DNA of 64,000 nt from Magicicada septendecula. Lineage: Eukaryota; Arthropoda; Insecta; Hemiptera; Cicadidae. Shown in pieces: positions 1 through 12,129 of the stretch. Location: NCBI GenBank assembly GCA_034769895.1, contig CM068372.1:434079958-434143957 (forward strand), given 5' to 3'. The translations under genes were made by a program, and so were the position numbers. Under the pieces are notes generated by a model that saw nothing but the letters and a program-made list of their open reading frames with translations, searched no databases and was not told the DNA's origin. Every line of letters starts with the position of its first letter. Positions within the stretch are counted from its first letter, which is position 1.

Positions 1-3000
1 AAGGCGGGTAATATGCGCCGATGGGGGTAATACAATAGGATGTTTCGAATCGTAGGGTAATTGGGAATGCTGCAATCGTCCGCCCACGCGTATCACTCCA
101 GAATCGTCAAGAAACGGGTCGAGAGAAGCCAACTTGCTCCTAACGGAAACAGAAGATCCGTTCCGAAGACAATTAATTTCGGTTGCGAAATGGATCGACT
201 GGGACTGTTTTATGAAGAAATTGAGAGACTGATGAATTTCTACAGGGGTCAAATCGCCCGAAATTTTGTCCGCAGATGAGTGCCTAATATTTCTGATGAA
301 ACGAAAACAGTAAGCGTATACACGTGTCAGCCGGTGCAACGAGGAAAAATCCAACGATAAGTCAACAGCCAGGGTAGACATTAGCGACCGGTTATGTGTA
401 GTTTTCTCTTCCGCGGTAACTTCAGAGGACGACTGAGTGGCCGGTACGAAAGATGGGAAGAAATTGAACTCTGACGATTGAGACAGACAGCTAGGACCGT
501 GCCACCAAAACGAGCAATCGCGCAAAACGTCAGGGAAACACCCTCTAGATATAATGTCAGCAGGATTGCGTCGCGAATCAATGTGATGCCAGGTATATGT
601 TTGCGTACGACGCTGAATTTCAGCAACTCGATTAGCGACGTATGTTTTCCAACGCGTAGATTGCTCATGAATCCAGTAAAGAGCCACCATAGAATCAGAA
701 TACAAATGTACACTATCAATAAACGAATAAAGAGCAGGAATAACCTTAGATACAAGTCGCGATAATAACAAGCAAGCGCAGAGCTCGATGCGAGGTAATG
801 ACACCTGGCGTAGGGGAGCCACGCGAGATTTAGAGCACAAGAGGCGACAGGAAGCAGTAGAATCTTGATAAATGACTCGGATCAGCCAAATCCGAGTCAT
901 CTGTTGACAAATCTGTTGATAAATGCAACAGCCAAACCCTTTCTCTGAAGCATCCGAAAAACCATGCAACTGAACTGCAACCGCCTCATGAATGCAACGA
1001 ATGGATCGCGGGACCACTATTTTACCAATCAGAATCAATCTGTCACACAAAGAATGCCAATCCGAAAGTGACTGGCCGGAAATCGGATCGTCCCAACCAA
1101 GCTTACAAAGCCACAGTCGCTGCATGAAATGTTTATACAAAAAGACAACTGGTCCGATTAAACCAAGAGGATCATATATTCCAGCAATAATTGAAAGAAT
1201 CTTTCTCTTGGATATGCTAGGATCAACCGGAGATAGTTTGATATCAAACAAAAATGAATCAGCAGTGTTGTTCCAAAGAATGCCCAGGGTACGCACATTG
1301 TCCTGTTTATTTAGGGGTCGCGAAAGGTTGTGATGATTTGCGACCGCTGTGGGTTCATTTGATGCCCATTTGTGCAACGTGAAACCATATTGACCAATTA
1401 ACGCACCTACATCGGATTTCAGCTTGGATAGATCGGGGATAGTGTCCGAACCGGTAAGTAGATCTTCGACATAAAAATCGTTGGTTATGGCTAAAGCCGC
1501 TTGGGGAAATGAAGTCTGATTGTCTCTAGCAATTTGTAGAAGGCACCGAGTGGCCAAAAAGGAGGCGCTAGCCGTGCCGTAGGTTACCGTTAGTAGCGCG
1601 AAATGTTTAAGTGGTTCGAGGGGAGAGTCACGCCACAAAATGCGCTGATAGTGACAATCTCCTTCAGCTACGCGAATCTGACGATACATCTTTTCGATGT
1701 CGGCAATCAGGACATACTTATGTATGCGAAAACGCAACAGAATAGAGAAGAGATCTTGCTGAACATTGGGGCCTACTAATAATATGTCATTTAAGGAAAG
1801 GCCATTAGTAGTCTTGGACGAACCATCAAAAACAACGCGCAGCCTGGTAGTCAAGCTAGACTGTTTAAACACGGCATGGTGAGGCAAGCAGTAAATATTT
1901 GACGCTCCTAAATTGATAGCGCCATCATCGATGAGTGTCATGTGCCCAAGATCCATGTATTCCCTGATAAAGTCCGCGTAGTCGCGAGCGAGCTTGGGAT
2001 CGCGCCTAAATCGACGCTCTAAACCTAAGAATCTTGATTCGGCACTTGTGTAAGATTCCCCCAAGTGGGGATTATCAGACTTGAATGGGAGCGACACTAT
2101 AAATCTACCCTCGTGGTTGCGCTGAGTAGAGCGCACAAAATGCTCTTCGCAAGCCGACTCGCTATCAGGGGTATCGTCAGGGATTGTTTCTGCCTCCCAA
2201 AATCTCTCGAGAGATTGCAGAATTTGACTGTCATTGTTCCTTGCCAGGAACGAAACAGCAGGACCCTGGGTGTGGCAGTGTTTGGGCAGATTGCCGGCGA
2301 GAATGTAACCTAGTTTTGTTTCCTGAATGATAGGGAAGTTGGGTCCGCGTGTGTATTTATTGGCTAATATTAAATCCAGATAAAATTGTGCCCCTAATAG
2401 TATGTCGATCTGTGAAGATATATTAAAATCTGGGTCGGCGAGAAAAATTTTATTTGGAATGTGGAACCGGTTGATGTCAAACGAGATTGAAGGCAGATTG
2501 TGAGTTAAGTTAGATAGGACGGCACATTTGGCCTCGAAACTATGTCTCTGATAGCGAGAAATAATACGTATAGAAACAATGTCAGTAGCGCAACACGCTG
2601 TGTTGTTTATTCCTGTGATTGGAATATTAGATCTGGTTAGTTTAAGGTGCAACCTTTTCGCAAATGATTTCGTACAGAAATTGATCTGGGAACCGGCGTC
2701 TAGAAGCGCTCTAGCCTTGTGCCCGTTGCCAGCCTGATCAACGACATATACAATCGCTGTGGATAAGAGAACATTGTTTTTACACTGTAATTTAAATGAG
2801 CAATAATTGCTGCTGGCAGCTGTTGATTTCGGCACGTAATTTGCGTGCAGCAATGTGTGGTGACTTTTTGAACAAATTTTACAGACCTGTTTACTCTTAC
2901 AATTCGTTATCAGATGACCTGCTCTAAGGCAGTTGATACAACATTTATGATTTGCAACCAATTGCCCCCGCTCAGCGGCACTTAATATGCGAAAATTATT

Positions 3001-4003
3001 ACACATGTAAAGCGGGTGGTCAGATTTACAACACACGCATGAATAATGCTTTGCCGCTGCGAGATAGTTTTTAAAGGTATTGCTGCCAGCAGTATTTCTT
3101 AAGCTACATTTCTCAAATTTATTGTTGGGTTTTACGCTAAGTTTGTTGAATTGCTGTCCGGATTCAATAGGCATTGTATTTTCTAAAAGCTGTCTGCGTA
3201 AGTTTAAAAAATGCGTAAAGTCTTGAAAGCTGGGCAAGTTTTAAAGTAATAGGGTCAAGTTTGGTGGAGAGCAACTGTATGGTAATAAATTCAAATGAAT
3301 TCACGGACAGCTTCATTGCCGCCAGTGAATTAACGGAAGACGTTATTGTATTCGTAAACTCCGCCAAGCTTTGGACTGAGTCCTTTATTGTGGACTTAAC
3401 CTGAAGTAGGTTTTGTACATAGTATTTGGCTAATATAAATGGGTTGTTATACCTTTCGGACAGCAAGTTCAACGCTATTACATAATTTTCTTGACAAATG
3501 GGTAATGATTTAATTAAATTTAATGGTTCACACTTCACAGAGGAATGCAAATAATGCAGTTTTTGCACTGGTGTTAAGTCGGATCTTGAATGCACTAGAT
3601 CACTGAAAATTGAATAAAAATGTTGCCACTCAAGTATGTTGCCTGAGAAGCAGGGCAAACTTATCGGCTTTAAATGCATAGGCGTCGATAATACAGGAGG
3701 CACAGTCTGAGTATTAAAAGTGTCAAGAAGTTGTAAAATGTTTGCCTCAGTTGAGTATATCATTTCTTCAACCTCAACTCGGTCTGCCTGAGCAACGCTC
3801 GTGTCTTTACTGATAAGCTCTATCTCAGACTGTACCTCGTCGTACTTCGAGGCCAAGCTTTTAAGACTTTCCAGTCTTACAGTCAGAAAATGTTTTGTGC
3901 TTAAATTAATATCGAATGAATTTACCGCGGTTTGTATCCGCACTATTGCGGACTTTAATCCGCCTCTCTTTCTGGTCAGCACCTTGAGGCCTTCTTCAGA
4001 CAT
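1..4003 (-). mobile_element. BEL/Pao LTR retrotransposon, coding part, running off the left edge
   Basis: Read right to left on the minus strand, the domains appear in BEL/Pao order: a DUF1759-type gag (3164-4003), CCHC zinc knuckles (about 2880-3030, with CINCLRAGHLITNC), an aspartic protease (LLDAGSQ, about 2670-2705), reverse transcriptase with the Y..DLLTG motif (about 1447-1478), RNase H (FSDASEKGFG, about 935-968) and the start of the integrase region (RVGGRLQHS, about 50-100). The integrase catalytic core would lie left of position 1. The family copies itself through RNA and integrates by integrase. Long stretches remain readable, so the copy is not very old, but it is broken in a few places. 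It is a fossil rather than a host gene. Confidence 0.9.
3164..4003 (-). pseudogene. gag: Gag of the BEL/Pao element (DUF1759-type)
   Basis: This is the structural-protein region of the BEL/Pao element. Its N-terminal third is charged and predicted helical. It is followed by the family-typical motif LPCFSGNILEWQHFYSIFSD, and then by the segment VQKLHYLHSSVKCEP and the L.ERYNNP motif known from Pao gag. The reading frame can be extended upstream to 4015 only by using a GTG; the conventional ATG (MSEEGLKV) is at 4003 and is preferred. Zinc knuckles and protease follow downstream on the same strand. It is part of a broken element. Confidence 0.85.
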
Positions 4004-4867
4004 TTTTTTACGCACCTTTTTACTGTTGCTGGTGGTACCTGGTTGGCGACGTCCCGCAGCGTCGGCTCCTTGGTAAAGATGGTGAACAGCTGGCAGAGAT
4101 GACCACTTTGAATAAGCACTGCAGCCGGCAGGAACTTGCTACCACGTTGTCCGAAGATGACGAGCGAAATGGCGACGCAAATCACGCCACGGTCGCATTA
4201 GCTGACGTGCTAATCCGCCCGTGATGGCCAGAAACAGATGTAGAAGATATTAAATGGAAATCCAGGTCCGGAGTGACCAAAAAATGGTTGATGCGCACCG
4301 TGAGGACTAAAATGTTAATTAGAATCCAGGCACGGTGGACCAAAAAATGATTAGTATCCGGTCCACGTGGACCGAAAAATTGAATAAGAATGATGATCCA
4401 GCATGTGTGGACAAGAAAGTTAAGAAAGTGGGCCCAAGTGGGCTAAATGTATGCTTCTTGAGTTAAATATTCTGTCGGCTGGTCTTCCATAGTAATTGAA
4501 ATGATATGTAATAAATGAATTGATTCTGCAGGAAGAAAATGACAAGAAGTGGACTGTATACGAATAATTTTAATATCTGAATTAGCTACATTACAGCTGT
4601 TAATTTGAATGAGGCTGGCTAATACTGCATGTTGCGAAGTATTATGAATTTAGATAATCATGAAGCGGGCCTAGTCGGCCATAATCGAGAATACAAGGGC
4701 CTAAAGCCTACATTTAATGTCGACACTAATTGACAGCGAAGGATTCGGCGAACCGAACGCCGAGAGAGCTAGCTACGCACTGTGCAAAGTACAAAAACGC
4801 GAATATTGAGGCGAAGTATAAAGCAGATTAGCCAACCTAGAAAATAAAACCATCGCGCTACCGTACA
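4004..4867 (-). repeat. Probable 5' leader and LTR zone of the BEL/Pao element
   Basis: There is no coding signal here. The stretch lies upstream of the BEL gag on the minus strand, where the 5' LTR and leader are expected, but I could not fix LTR ends. It holds short diverged repeats built on a GGACCAAAAAATG core (near 4277, 4338 and 4370) and a palindrome, GGTCCACGTGGACC, near 4361. The right edge is where Gypsy reverse transcriptase sequence begins, so two elements meet at about 4865. Confidence 0.45.
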
Positions 4868-6599
4868 GGATCTGAATCAAGCTTGTCACCAAATACCCCT
4901 TTCTGAAGAATCAAAACGTCTAACCGCGTTTGCAGTTCCTTTTAACTTGTACCAATTTACTAGAGTACCCTTTGGAATATCTCAAGGAAGTTCCGTATGT
5001 AGTAGACTATTAGAAAGGATATTTCACGATATTAAATTTAAATATGTGTATCACTATTTGGACGACATCGTTATATACAGCGAATCTATGGAACTACATC
5101 TTAAACACCTACGCGAAGTGTTATCTCGGTTACTAAGACCAGGATTAACTGTTAACCCAAAGAAGGTAAGTTTTGCCGTGCCACAGTTTTCATTCTTAGG
5201 TCACATCGTGAAAGCGAATGGAAAGGTAAGCATTGACCCCGAACGAACCCGCGCTATTAGAGAATTTTCACCCCCACGAGATGCAAAAGGTATAGCCCGA
5301 TTTTTGGGAATGGTAAATTATTTCCACAAATATATTTCCCATCTTGCCGAAATAGCAGCACCCCTAAATTCCTTACGAAAGAAGGGAACGAAGTTTGAAT
5401 GGAGCTCACTACATCAAAACGCGTTTGAGTAACTTAAAGAAAGTATCATATCTCCCCCAGTTTTGCAACTAGCGGACTTCACGAAACCTTTCGTAGTGCA
5501 GACCGACAGTTCCAGTGTAGCGTTAGGTGCAGTGATATATCAAGAGATAGAAAACTGTAGACTACCTATTAGTTATGCATCGCGAACACTGAGCGACCAA
5601 GAAAGAAAGTATTCCGCATATGAATTGGAATGTTTAGCAATTGTTTTTGCATTCGAGAAGTTTAAACCCTTCCTAGAACATAAAGAATTCCTTTTGGAAA
5701 CTGACAATCAAGCGTTATCTTGGTTATTGAATCACCCTAAACAGTTAGGACGTATTGGAAGATGGATATTGAAGTTAAACTGCTACAAATTCAGTGTGCA
5801 GCATATAAAAGGTACCCAAAACGTAGTCGCTGATGCCCTGTCCCGTATGTTCCAGTCGCCCACTAAAACTCCCGAAAGCAAGGAGAACCCGGAAATAGCA
5901 CTTGCTAACGCCGTTATTACTGATTTCCCCCTTGCCTTTACAAACATTGCTCTGTATCAACAACAAGACCCCTTACTGAAGCCTATTATAGAACAAATTA
6001 CGCAAGGCAATATTGCTGAAAGGTATCTACGAAACCTCAAATCTGCATTAATCGCCTATCATGCGAACGATCACACATCGTGGGACCAAAACCTATCCTG
6101 GATTCAATACGCTTTTAATTCAGCTTATCACGAAGGTCACAAGTCGACCCCGTTTGAGTTACTGTACAAATACCGACCAAACCACCCTTTGTCCACAAGA
6201 GGGAATATACACGATCTGCTGCCTCCGCAAATAACGGATAAGCAGATAAAGCAAATATGGAATAAAGCCCGCTCTAATTTAAGAGCAAACTTAGAGAAAT
6301 CCAGAAAATACCACGAGAAAGGTATTCATAACAATTCAATTAGGTACCAAGTAGGTGACTTAGTAATGTATAAGACTCACCCCACTAGTAGTGCAATTGA
6401 TAAGACCACCTCTAAACTATCATACCGATGGTGTGGCCCTTACCAAATCCAGAAGTACCTAACTCCAGTTACAGTAGCCCTGTACGAACCTGCGACTCGA
6501 AAATATGTGCGGAGAACGCATATTTCGCAGCTAAAATTGTATAAGAAGAAGAGACGGAATAGTATAACCCAAAATAGAAAAGGGAATACTAGGTAGTGA
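4868..6599 (+). pseudogene. pol: Ty3/Gypsy pol remnant (RT, RNase H, integrase parts)
   Basis: Translation on the plus strand opens with the RT motif DLNQACHQIPLSEESK. Then come TRVPFGISQG, the catalytic YLDDIVIYSE (about 5057-5086), the RNase H start VVQTDSSSVALGAVIYQE, then LETDNQALSWLLNHP and HIKGTQNVVADALSRMF. The C-terminal integrase region follows: SALIAYHAN, FELLYKYRP, then a GPYQIQKY chromodomain-like or GPY/F end. It is a close relative of the Gypsy remains at 58.7-61.4 kb, sharing the TDNQALSWLL and GTQNVVADALSRMF blocks. The copy is incomplete and broken in several places, with no gag recognised. It abuts the BEL element on its left. Confidence 0.9.
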
Positions 6600-7126
6600 A
6601 GTATATTATACTTCTGAAACCGTGGAAGATGTTAAACGTAGAGTTTGGAAATGAGGCCTGATCAACCTGAGATCCAGTTCTGCGAAGAATACGTTAATGA
6701 ATACTCATTTACTAGATGAAAACTCATTAACTAGATGAAAACTAGTACTCATTTGCTAGATGAAAACTAGTACTAGATGAAAATTAGACTGAATTCTAAA
6801 TAGCAAAGATTTAGAAAATTACTCTACAGAGAAAGAGTAAGACAACCAAAAAGAAAAAACCGGTAGTAGTTTTAAGTGATAGAGATAAGAAAGAGTTTTG
6901 TGTTTTATTTTGTAAATATTAAGTGTGAATAGTATGTAAAAAAAAAAGTAGTTAATAAGAAAGTATGAAAGTATATTGTGTTATGGAGAAGAAGCAAGAG
7001 ATATAACTCTAACCAATAACTATGTGAAAGAAATTACACACACTGACACCATTCATACTCCAAGTCCCCAGTTGTGCTTTTAAAAAAAAAAAAAAACCGT
7101 AACGTGAAAATTAAGCGGTGGAGTAT
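6600..7126 (+). repeat. Noncoding 3' part of the Gypsy remnant with a short minisatellite
   Basis: This lies between the end of pol and the probable 3' LTR. Positions 6703-6785 carry about five imperfect copies of an ACTAGATGAAA unit. The rest is A-rich. The purine-biased stretch just before 7127 (AAGCGGTGGAGTA) is a plausible polypurine tract. Confidence 0.5.
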
Positions 7127-8676
7127 GTGACGATTTAAATTGTAACTGTAATCGTAAATAAAAAAAAAATTAAGTTTGCGAGCGATTAAGTACTTTTAAA
7201 TCTCACTATAAAACCTAAACCCCTGTATTAACTCAGTATGAGAATGAGAAGTGATTAAAAGATCCAAAGAAACACTAATAAAAAGGGCGAATTGTAAAAA
7301 GTTATTATTACCATAATTAACCCTTTGCTTGTCATCATGCGGTGACCTGTTAATTCCGGACTCAACGTGTTTATCGAGTCGTCTGTAATTTAGGAAGATA
7401 TAAAAATCATAATGTTTATAATTAGAAATCTGAAGACACTAATAGTCGTTAAAATAACTCACTTAAATTATATATGTATAATTAAGGTATAGTTTTTGGT
7501 AATAAGAATGTTAACTTAAATAAAAATAGGGACTATATTGTCGCGGAGTAGTTGCCCCTCTCCTTGTTAAGTACCAGTTGAAGCGAGCAGAAAGTCTCTC
7601 GCTATGTTGCCTTCACACAGTACAGACGTACGAGCGAAAGCTCTACCAAAATGTTTTTAAATTGTTTGTTTTATTTAAATGTAGTATATTAACTACCACG
7701 GCTAAAAGTGGAAAGCGTGTGTCATGTATCAATAACATAAATATGTGGTAAGAAGAAGATATAAAATGTAACACAAAAAACAGAACTAGTGGTAAGCAAG
7801 ATTACGACTCCCTTCAAGAGGTAACTCCATTTACAACATCACTCCTGAAGATGTGCTCTGCAGAAACTTCATAAAGACACGTATACCATGCTTAAGACGT
7901 TGCTTAGGACATCCGAGAATCTACATATACTTACACCAAAGAAGCTTCAATCTCCGCAGTGAACATCCGACCTATTCTTGCCGAAGACACGACCCAGATG
8001 ATGACGCCGACTACAAGGATTCCCAAGACGGACACCCCAGGACGAGGTTTCTACGTTCAATTGTAAAGGTGACTCGATAGCCTTGCTATCGAGAGTTAAT
8101 CATATTTGTTACACTACTCACTTCTAAAAGAGACTTTTCAAAGACGATTAATTTTATGTAAACATTATAATGAGAAAATATAAGAGTTTACTTTAAAAAT
8201 TCAATTATCATACGTTGTAACGCTTTAAATGTTAATGTAACTTATTATCGATCCAAGTAATAGTACCATTCTTCAAATGGTTAAAGAAGTGTTGCAAGCT
8301 TCTAAAATGAGCTGAAAATAATTAGAAGTCTTTACTATAAATATACAGAAAGTAAACTCGGATCCGAGGTATAAGAATATATAACCAATTTGATCCCAAA
8401 TTTATGAAAAGCATTTAAATATTTTAGTTTAAATAATGATGTCATGGGATCTGTCAGCAACTGTTGTTAAATAAAGAGAAGTCGTCTTGTTACACATGAA
8501 AATGAGTGCATAAATCAGTAAAATACCTTCCCTTGTTTCCTTATACTGATAGTAATTAATTTGTTCATTTAATTTGATTTTAATACAGTTCGTTACAACG
8601 TAGGCAGCCCATGTAATTGGCAGAGGTCAGTTAAGATGGGTTCCCTGGATTTGTAACGCGGCAATACGTTACAAAA
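7127..8676 (+). repeat. Probable 3' LTR of the Gypsy remnant
   Basis: The stretch starts TGTGACGATT right after a purine-rich tract and ends ...CAATACGTTACA, so it has TG...CA ends. It contains no coding signal. Parts of it (CTCGGATCCGAGG near 8358; the CATTCTTCAAATGG, GCAGCCCATGTAATTG and GGGTTCCC blocks) recur in the same order at 39.9-40.3 kb, which supports a shared LTR family. No second LTR was found at the left of the element, so the boundaries rest on the terminal motif and position only. Confidence 0.5.
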
Positions 8677-9059
8677 CTACTTCTTTCTACTTATTGCTTC
8701 AGCCTCAAACCACAGTACTGTGGTCACTAACGTATACCACCTCACGTTTTCGCACTCGATTTTCAATGATGATGGCACTGCCGAAACCTCTGGTTTTGCA
8801 GAAAACATTGGAAGGAAAACGGTTAAACAGCCCGGGAAGGAATTTTAACAAAGAACTACTTCTTTGTTGCCGATAACGTAGTACACATAAAAAATTCTCC
8901 CCTCCCCCATCAATTATAATTTTTATTTATAGAAAATTACCCCCACCCCGTTCACCTAACCTCTTCATTTATAGATATTTCATCTACGTTTCTACAGTGG
9001 ATTATTATGAGCTTCTTATCAAGATACTTTATTTATCAAAATTAAGTACTTTACTCTTG
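8677..9059. other. No gene recognised
   Basis: AT-rich unique-looking DNA with short C-rich runs (about 8890-8950). I see no coding or structural signal. Confidence 0.6.
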
Positions 9060-9870
9060 TTAAAACGTAAAACGTTGCAGGTAAACTACCCCTTTCTCTA
9101 AACCGATCTTCACCAAAATCAATAGACCTTCAGTCCTATACAATGCAGGGATGCATGCAAAAAAATATTTGATTCTTTTTCAATTTGCGGCAGTTATCGT
9201 TCGTCATGAAAACATTTCTCTTGTTACAACATAACATGTTGCAGGTAAACTACCCTATTCCCTTAACCGATCTACACCAAAACCAGGAGGTCTTGAGAAC
9301 TCTACAATTCAGGGCTGTATGCAAAACATTACTTGATTCTGTTTGAATTTGCGGCTCTTATCGTTTGCCATAGAAAATACCCTTTTAAAACATAAACCGT
9401 TGCAGGTAAACTACCCCTTTCCCTTAACCGATCTTCACCAAAAACAATAGGTCTTGAGTACTCTACAAATCAGCGCTGTATGCAAAAACTTATTTGATTC
9501 TGTTTGAATTTTCGGCTCTTATCGTTTTCCATATAAAATACCCTTTTAAAACATAAAACGTTGCTGGTAAACTACCCCTTTCCCTTAACCGATCTTCACC
9601 AAAAACAATAGGTCTCGAGAACTCTATAATTCAGGGCTGTATGCAAAAGGGTAGTTGATTCTGTTTGAATTTGCGGCTGTTATCGTTTGCCATAGAAAAA
9701 ATTACCCTTGATTAAAAAAAAACCGTTGCTGGTAAACTACCCCTTTCCCTTAACCGATGTTCACCAAAAACAAAAGATCTTGAGTACTCTACAAATCAGG
9801 GCTGTATGCAAAATATTATTTGATTCTGTTTGAATTTTCGGCTGTTATCGTTTGCCATAGAAAAAAATCT
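9060..9870 (+). repeat. Tandem array, five units of about 161-165 bp
   Basis: The block GTTGC(A/T)GGTAAACTACCC recurs at 9075, 9238, 9399, 9560 and 9725, giving periods of 163, 161, 161 and 165 bp. Each unit also contains ACCGAT(C/G)TTCACCAAAA, a short CTTGAG(T/A)ACTCTA block and CTGTATGCAAAA, then TTGATTCTGTTTGAATTT. The middle units are most alike and the first is the most diverged, as expected for an array growing by unequal exchange. No conserved reading frame was seen. Confidence 0.9.
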
Positions 9871-10663
9871 ATAGACACACAGACACTTTTCGAAAAATTA
9901 CTTTTTTCGTGTTTTGAGTGTCGTACAATCAGAATCTGCAATAATCTCGAACACGATTTTTTTTGCCATCACCATATTTCCATTTCCTTAAGGAACATGG
10001 AAGTAAAAATATTGTTTCTTATAAGCTTATTTTAGAAGCATTATTCAGTACCAGATATATTATTGTAAAAATAATTTACAGTATTTGAACTTATTACTTT
10101 ATTTATTAATTAAATTTTTAAATTATGTATTTAAAATTTTGCGGGAATTGGTGAAAATAATAAGACTAGTGCTTGGCTGCTTAACAACCGGAAGTTCTTG
10201 AGCTCGATCCCTGAGCAACACAGTAAAATTGAGGCTTGTTTTTCAGCTCTTACGTCGTGTAATCCTCTATTATTGATTACGTAAGGTAACACACAGACTT
10301 ACGAAAAACGCCTAAAGCAACATTAATTTTAAAATTAATGTATTAAGTACTCTATTTACTTACAACATAACTAATTAACGGAGAATCCAAATGCAAAATA
10401 CTTTAGTCTTTTGAAATTGGAGGATGTATAATTTATTATGGTCCTATACTGTATCCTGTTTTCGTTTCATTCTTTCTGACCCATTATAAGTACACTTTAA
10501 TATAGCAATTTTAGAAAAATTTTAGGAATGATATCTGTTGAGCTCTGAAATGTCTATCTGTTAGTACACTGAAATTTATATCGGGTACTAAGATTTGCGT
10601 ACATTCAACGCATTACTTTACACTTTGAGCTTTGTAGAAACGTAGACTGTGGTGACTACTGCC
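9871..10663. other. No gene recognised; possible SINE trace
   Basis: AT-rich DNA. Around 10165-10225 there is a short tRNA-like string (GCTTGGCTGCTTAACAACCGG followed by GAGCTCGATCCC, resembling a B box). It may be the worn head of a tRNA-derived SINE, but no tail or flanking duplication supports this. Confidence 0.3.
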
Positions 10664-10737
10664 TCTTAATCTATCTGTCTCTTAATGTATCTATCTATCT
10701 ATCTGTTAATGTATCTATCTATCTGCCTCTTAATCTA
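10664..10737 (+). repeat. CTAT/CTGT tetranucleotide microsatellite
   Basis: Interrupted runs of CTAT with CTGT and CTCTTAATGTAT spacers form a compound simple repeat. Confidence 0.85.
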
Positions 10738-10739
10738 TG

Positions 10740-10990
10740 TAGGCAACTATATGTTGGCTTCCTCGTTAGACGTTTTAATTGGTCCAGCTCTCCTCTACTT
10801 AATGACTGACGTCTGAATCCCTTGCCAGCGACCTGTCTTCTACTAGTTTTTTCAGTCCATCTTCTCTTCTCGTGGTGTGACCAAAGTAACTTGACGTTTT
10901 ATCGATGGTAATTGCTGGTTTATTATTAATTCCTGGTTTATTATTAATTCCTCTAAGGTGGAGGCACTTGACTGACTGGTTACCCAAGGC
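10740..10990 (-). pseudogene. Possible C-terminal scrap of a LINE reverse-transcriptase protein
   Basis: On the minus strand the peptide SYFGHTTRREDGLKKLVEDR resembles the conserved 'FGH..RR.DG.EK....G' block at the C-terminus of RTE/R1-like LINE polyproteins. The next in-strand piece (about 10740-10800) vaguely continues the pattern. It is short and degenerate, so the clade cannot be fixed. A tandem 18-bp duplication (ATTAATTCCTGGTTTATT twice, near 10925-10955) interrupts the upstream part. Confidence 0.45.
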
Positions 10991-11611
10991 ACCTGGGAAG
11001 AAGAGCCTCTAATTCAAGATTATGTGAAGCTGCCGAACGTATATGAAATATTTGTTGGTTCCACGTTTTAAAAAATCGACTTTGTAAGTGTTCGGCAAGG
11101 CAAATTTTTGGGTGGCAATTTCGAATACGCAACAGGCAATAATACGTACCCTTGAAGGCTCAAAGAAACAAAACTAATCCATAGATATTTTCACGTAACA
11201 GTTTGTTTTTCATAACATAGTCTGTCTCGATTGTAGAGATTTAATCCGTACTAAATTATAAAATAGACACTGATATCAGAGGTAAAATTTTATTTCCTTT
11301 TAATTACAATGATTATTCTTTGACGATGTCTATGTCCACATCTGAATAACCAGACCACAATTATCCCAGAACCCAGGGTATATTACATGTAGCCTATCTT
11401 TCAGAATGTGCTACTGATATTTGAATAGCATGTATATTTAATTTATAAGAAAATATATGACTAAATTTAGCAAATTTACCACAAGAATAGGAGAGTCGAG
11501 GTGATATAGCTAATACGTTATGGTCTCCATGAACGTGAAAGAGACCAGAACGTAATTTATTATGTTACGAATTATCCGTAAGGGAGTTGTTAGTAATTAC
11601 CACATATTTAT
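10991..11611. other. No gene recognised
   Basis: AT-rich sequence with no coding, RNA or repeat signal that I can support. Confidence 0.6.
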
Positions 11612-11615
11612 ATAT

Positions 11616-12125
11616 TGTTACGATAATTACGGAAAGCTTTCGAAAAGGCAAGACTGTTCGCTAACGTTTCTCGACTAGCCCAGCGTGCCTCGTCTCTGTC
11701 AAGGCCGTCCTCTCACGTAGCACAAAAGTACCTTCCAGACTGTTCGAGAGCACTTGAAAATACGCAAATTATGCTTTCACGCCGCTAAAAGAATGGAAAT
11801 TTACTCTGGAGCAACAGCGGCTGCCTTTGTTAAGTAATTACAGTGGGCGATTTCTTTAGTGCTGATCGAGAAGTTGTTGGGGATTAGTGTAAAGTGATTA
11901 CATTGTTATATTTAGCGCGGGACTAACACATTTTGTTACGTGACATCTATTACGTGACATTATTATTCCGTGTGGACAAATCTAACTTGAATTTTTGTAC
12001 GAGAGTACCTTGTTGATTAAAAAATTGTTACTTGTGACTAATTAAATCTGGTAACTATTGATTTAATTGGTGTCTGTATTTTGTTTTCACTGTACCATAC
12101 GACGATCTATGCAAGCGGCTTAACA
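11616..12125 (+). mobile_element. Gypsy solo LTR with ATAT target duplication
   Basis: A 510-bp unit starts TGTTACGATAATTACGG and ends GCGGCTTAACA. It is flanked by a perfect 4-bp duplication ATAT (11612-11615 and 12126-12129). Its 3' part (GTGTCTGTATTTTG, CACTGTACCATACGACGATC) matches the LTRs at 25915, 32467/35532 and 44701. A single LTR with target duplications and no internal region is the product of LTR-LTR recombination. Confidence 0.85.
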
Positions 12126-12129
12126 ATAT

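Noticed and set aside
9060-9870. CRISPR-like array
   Set aside because: Whole 161-165-bp units repeat without distinct short repeats and unique spacers, and the setting is eukaryotic.
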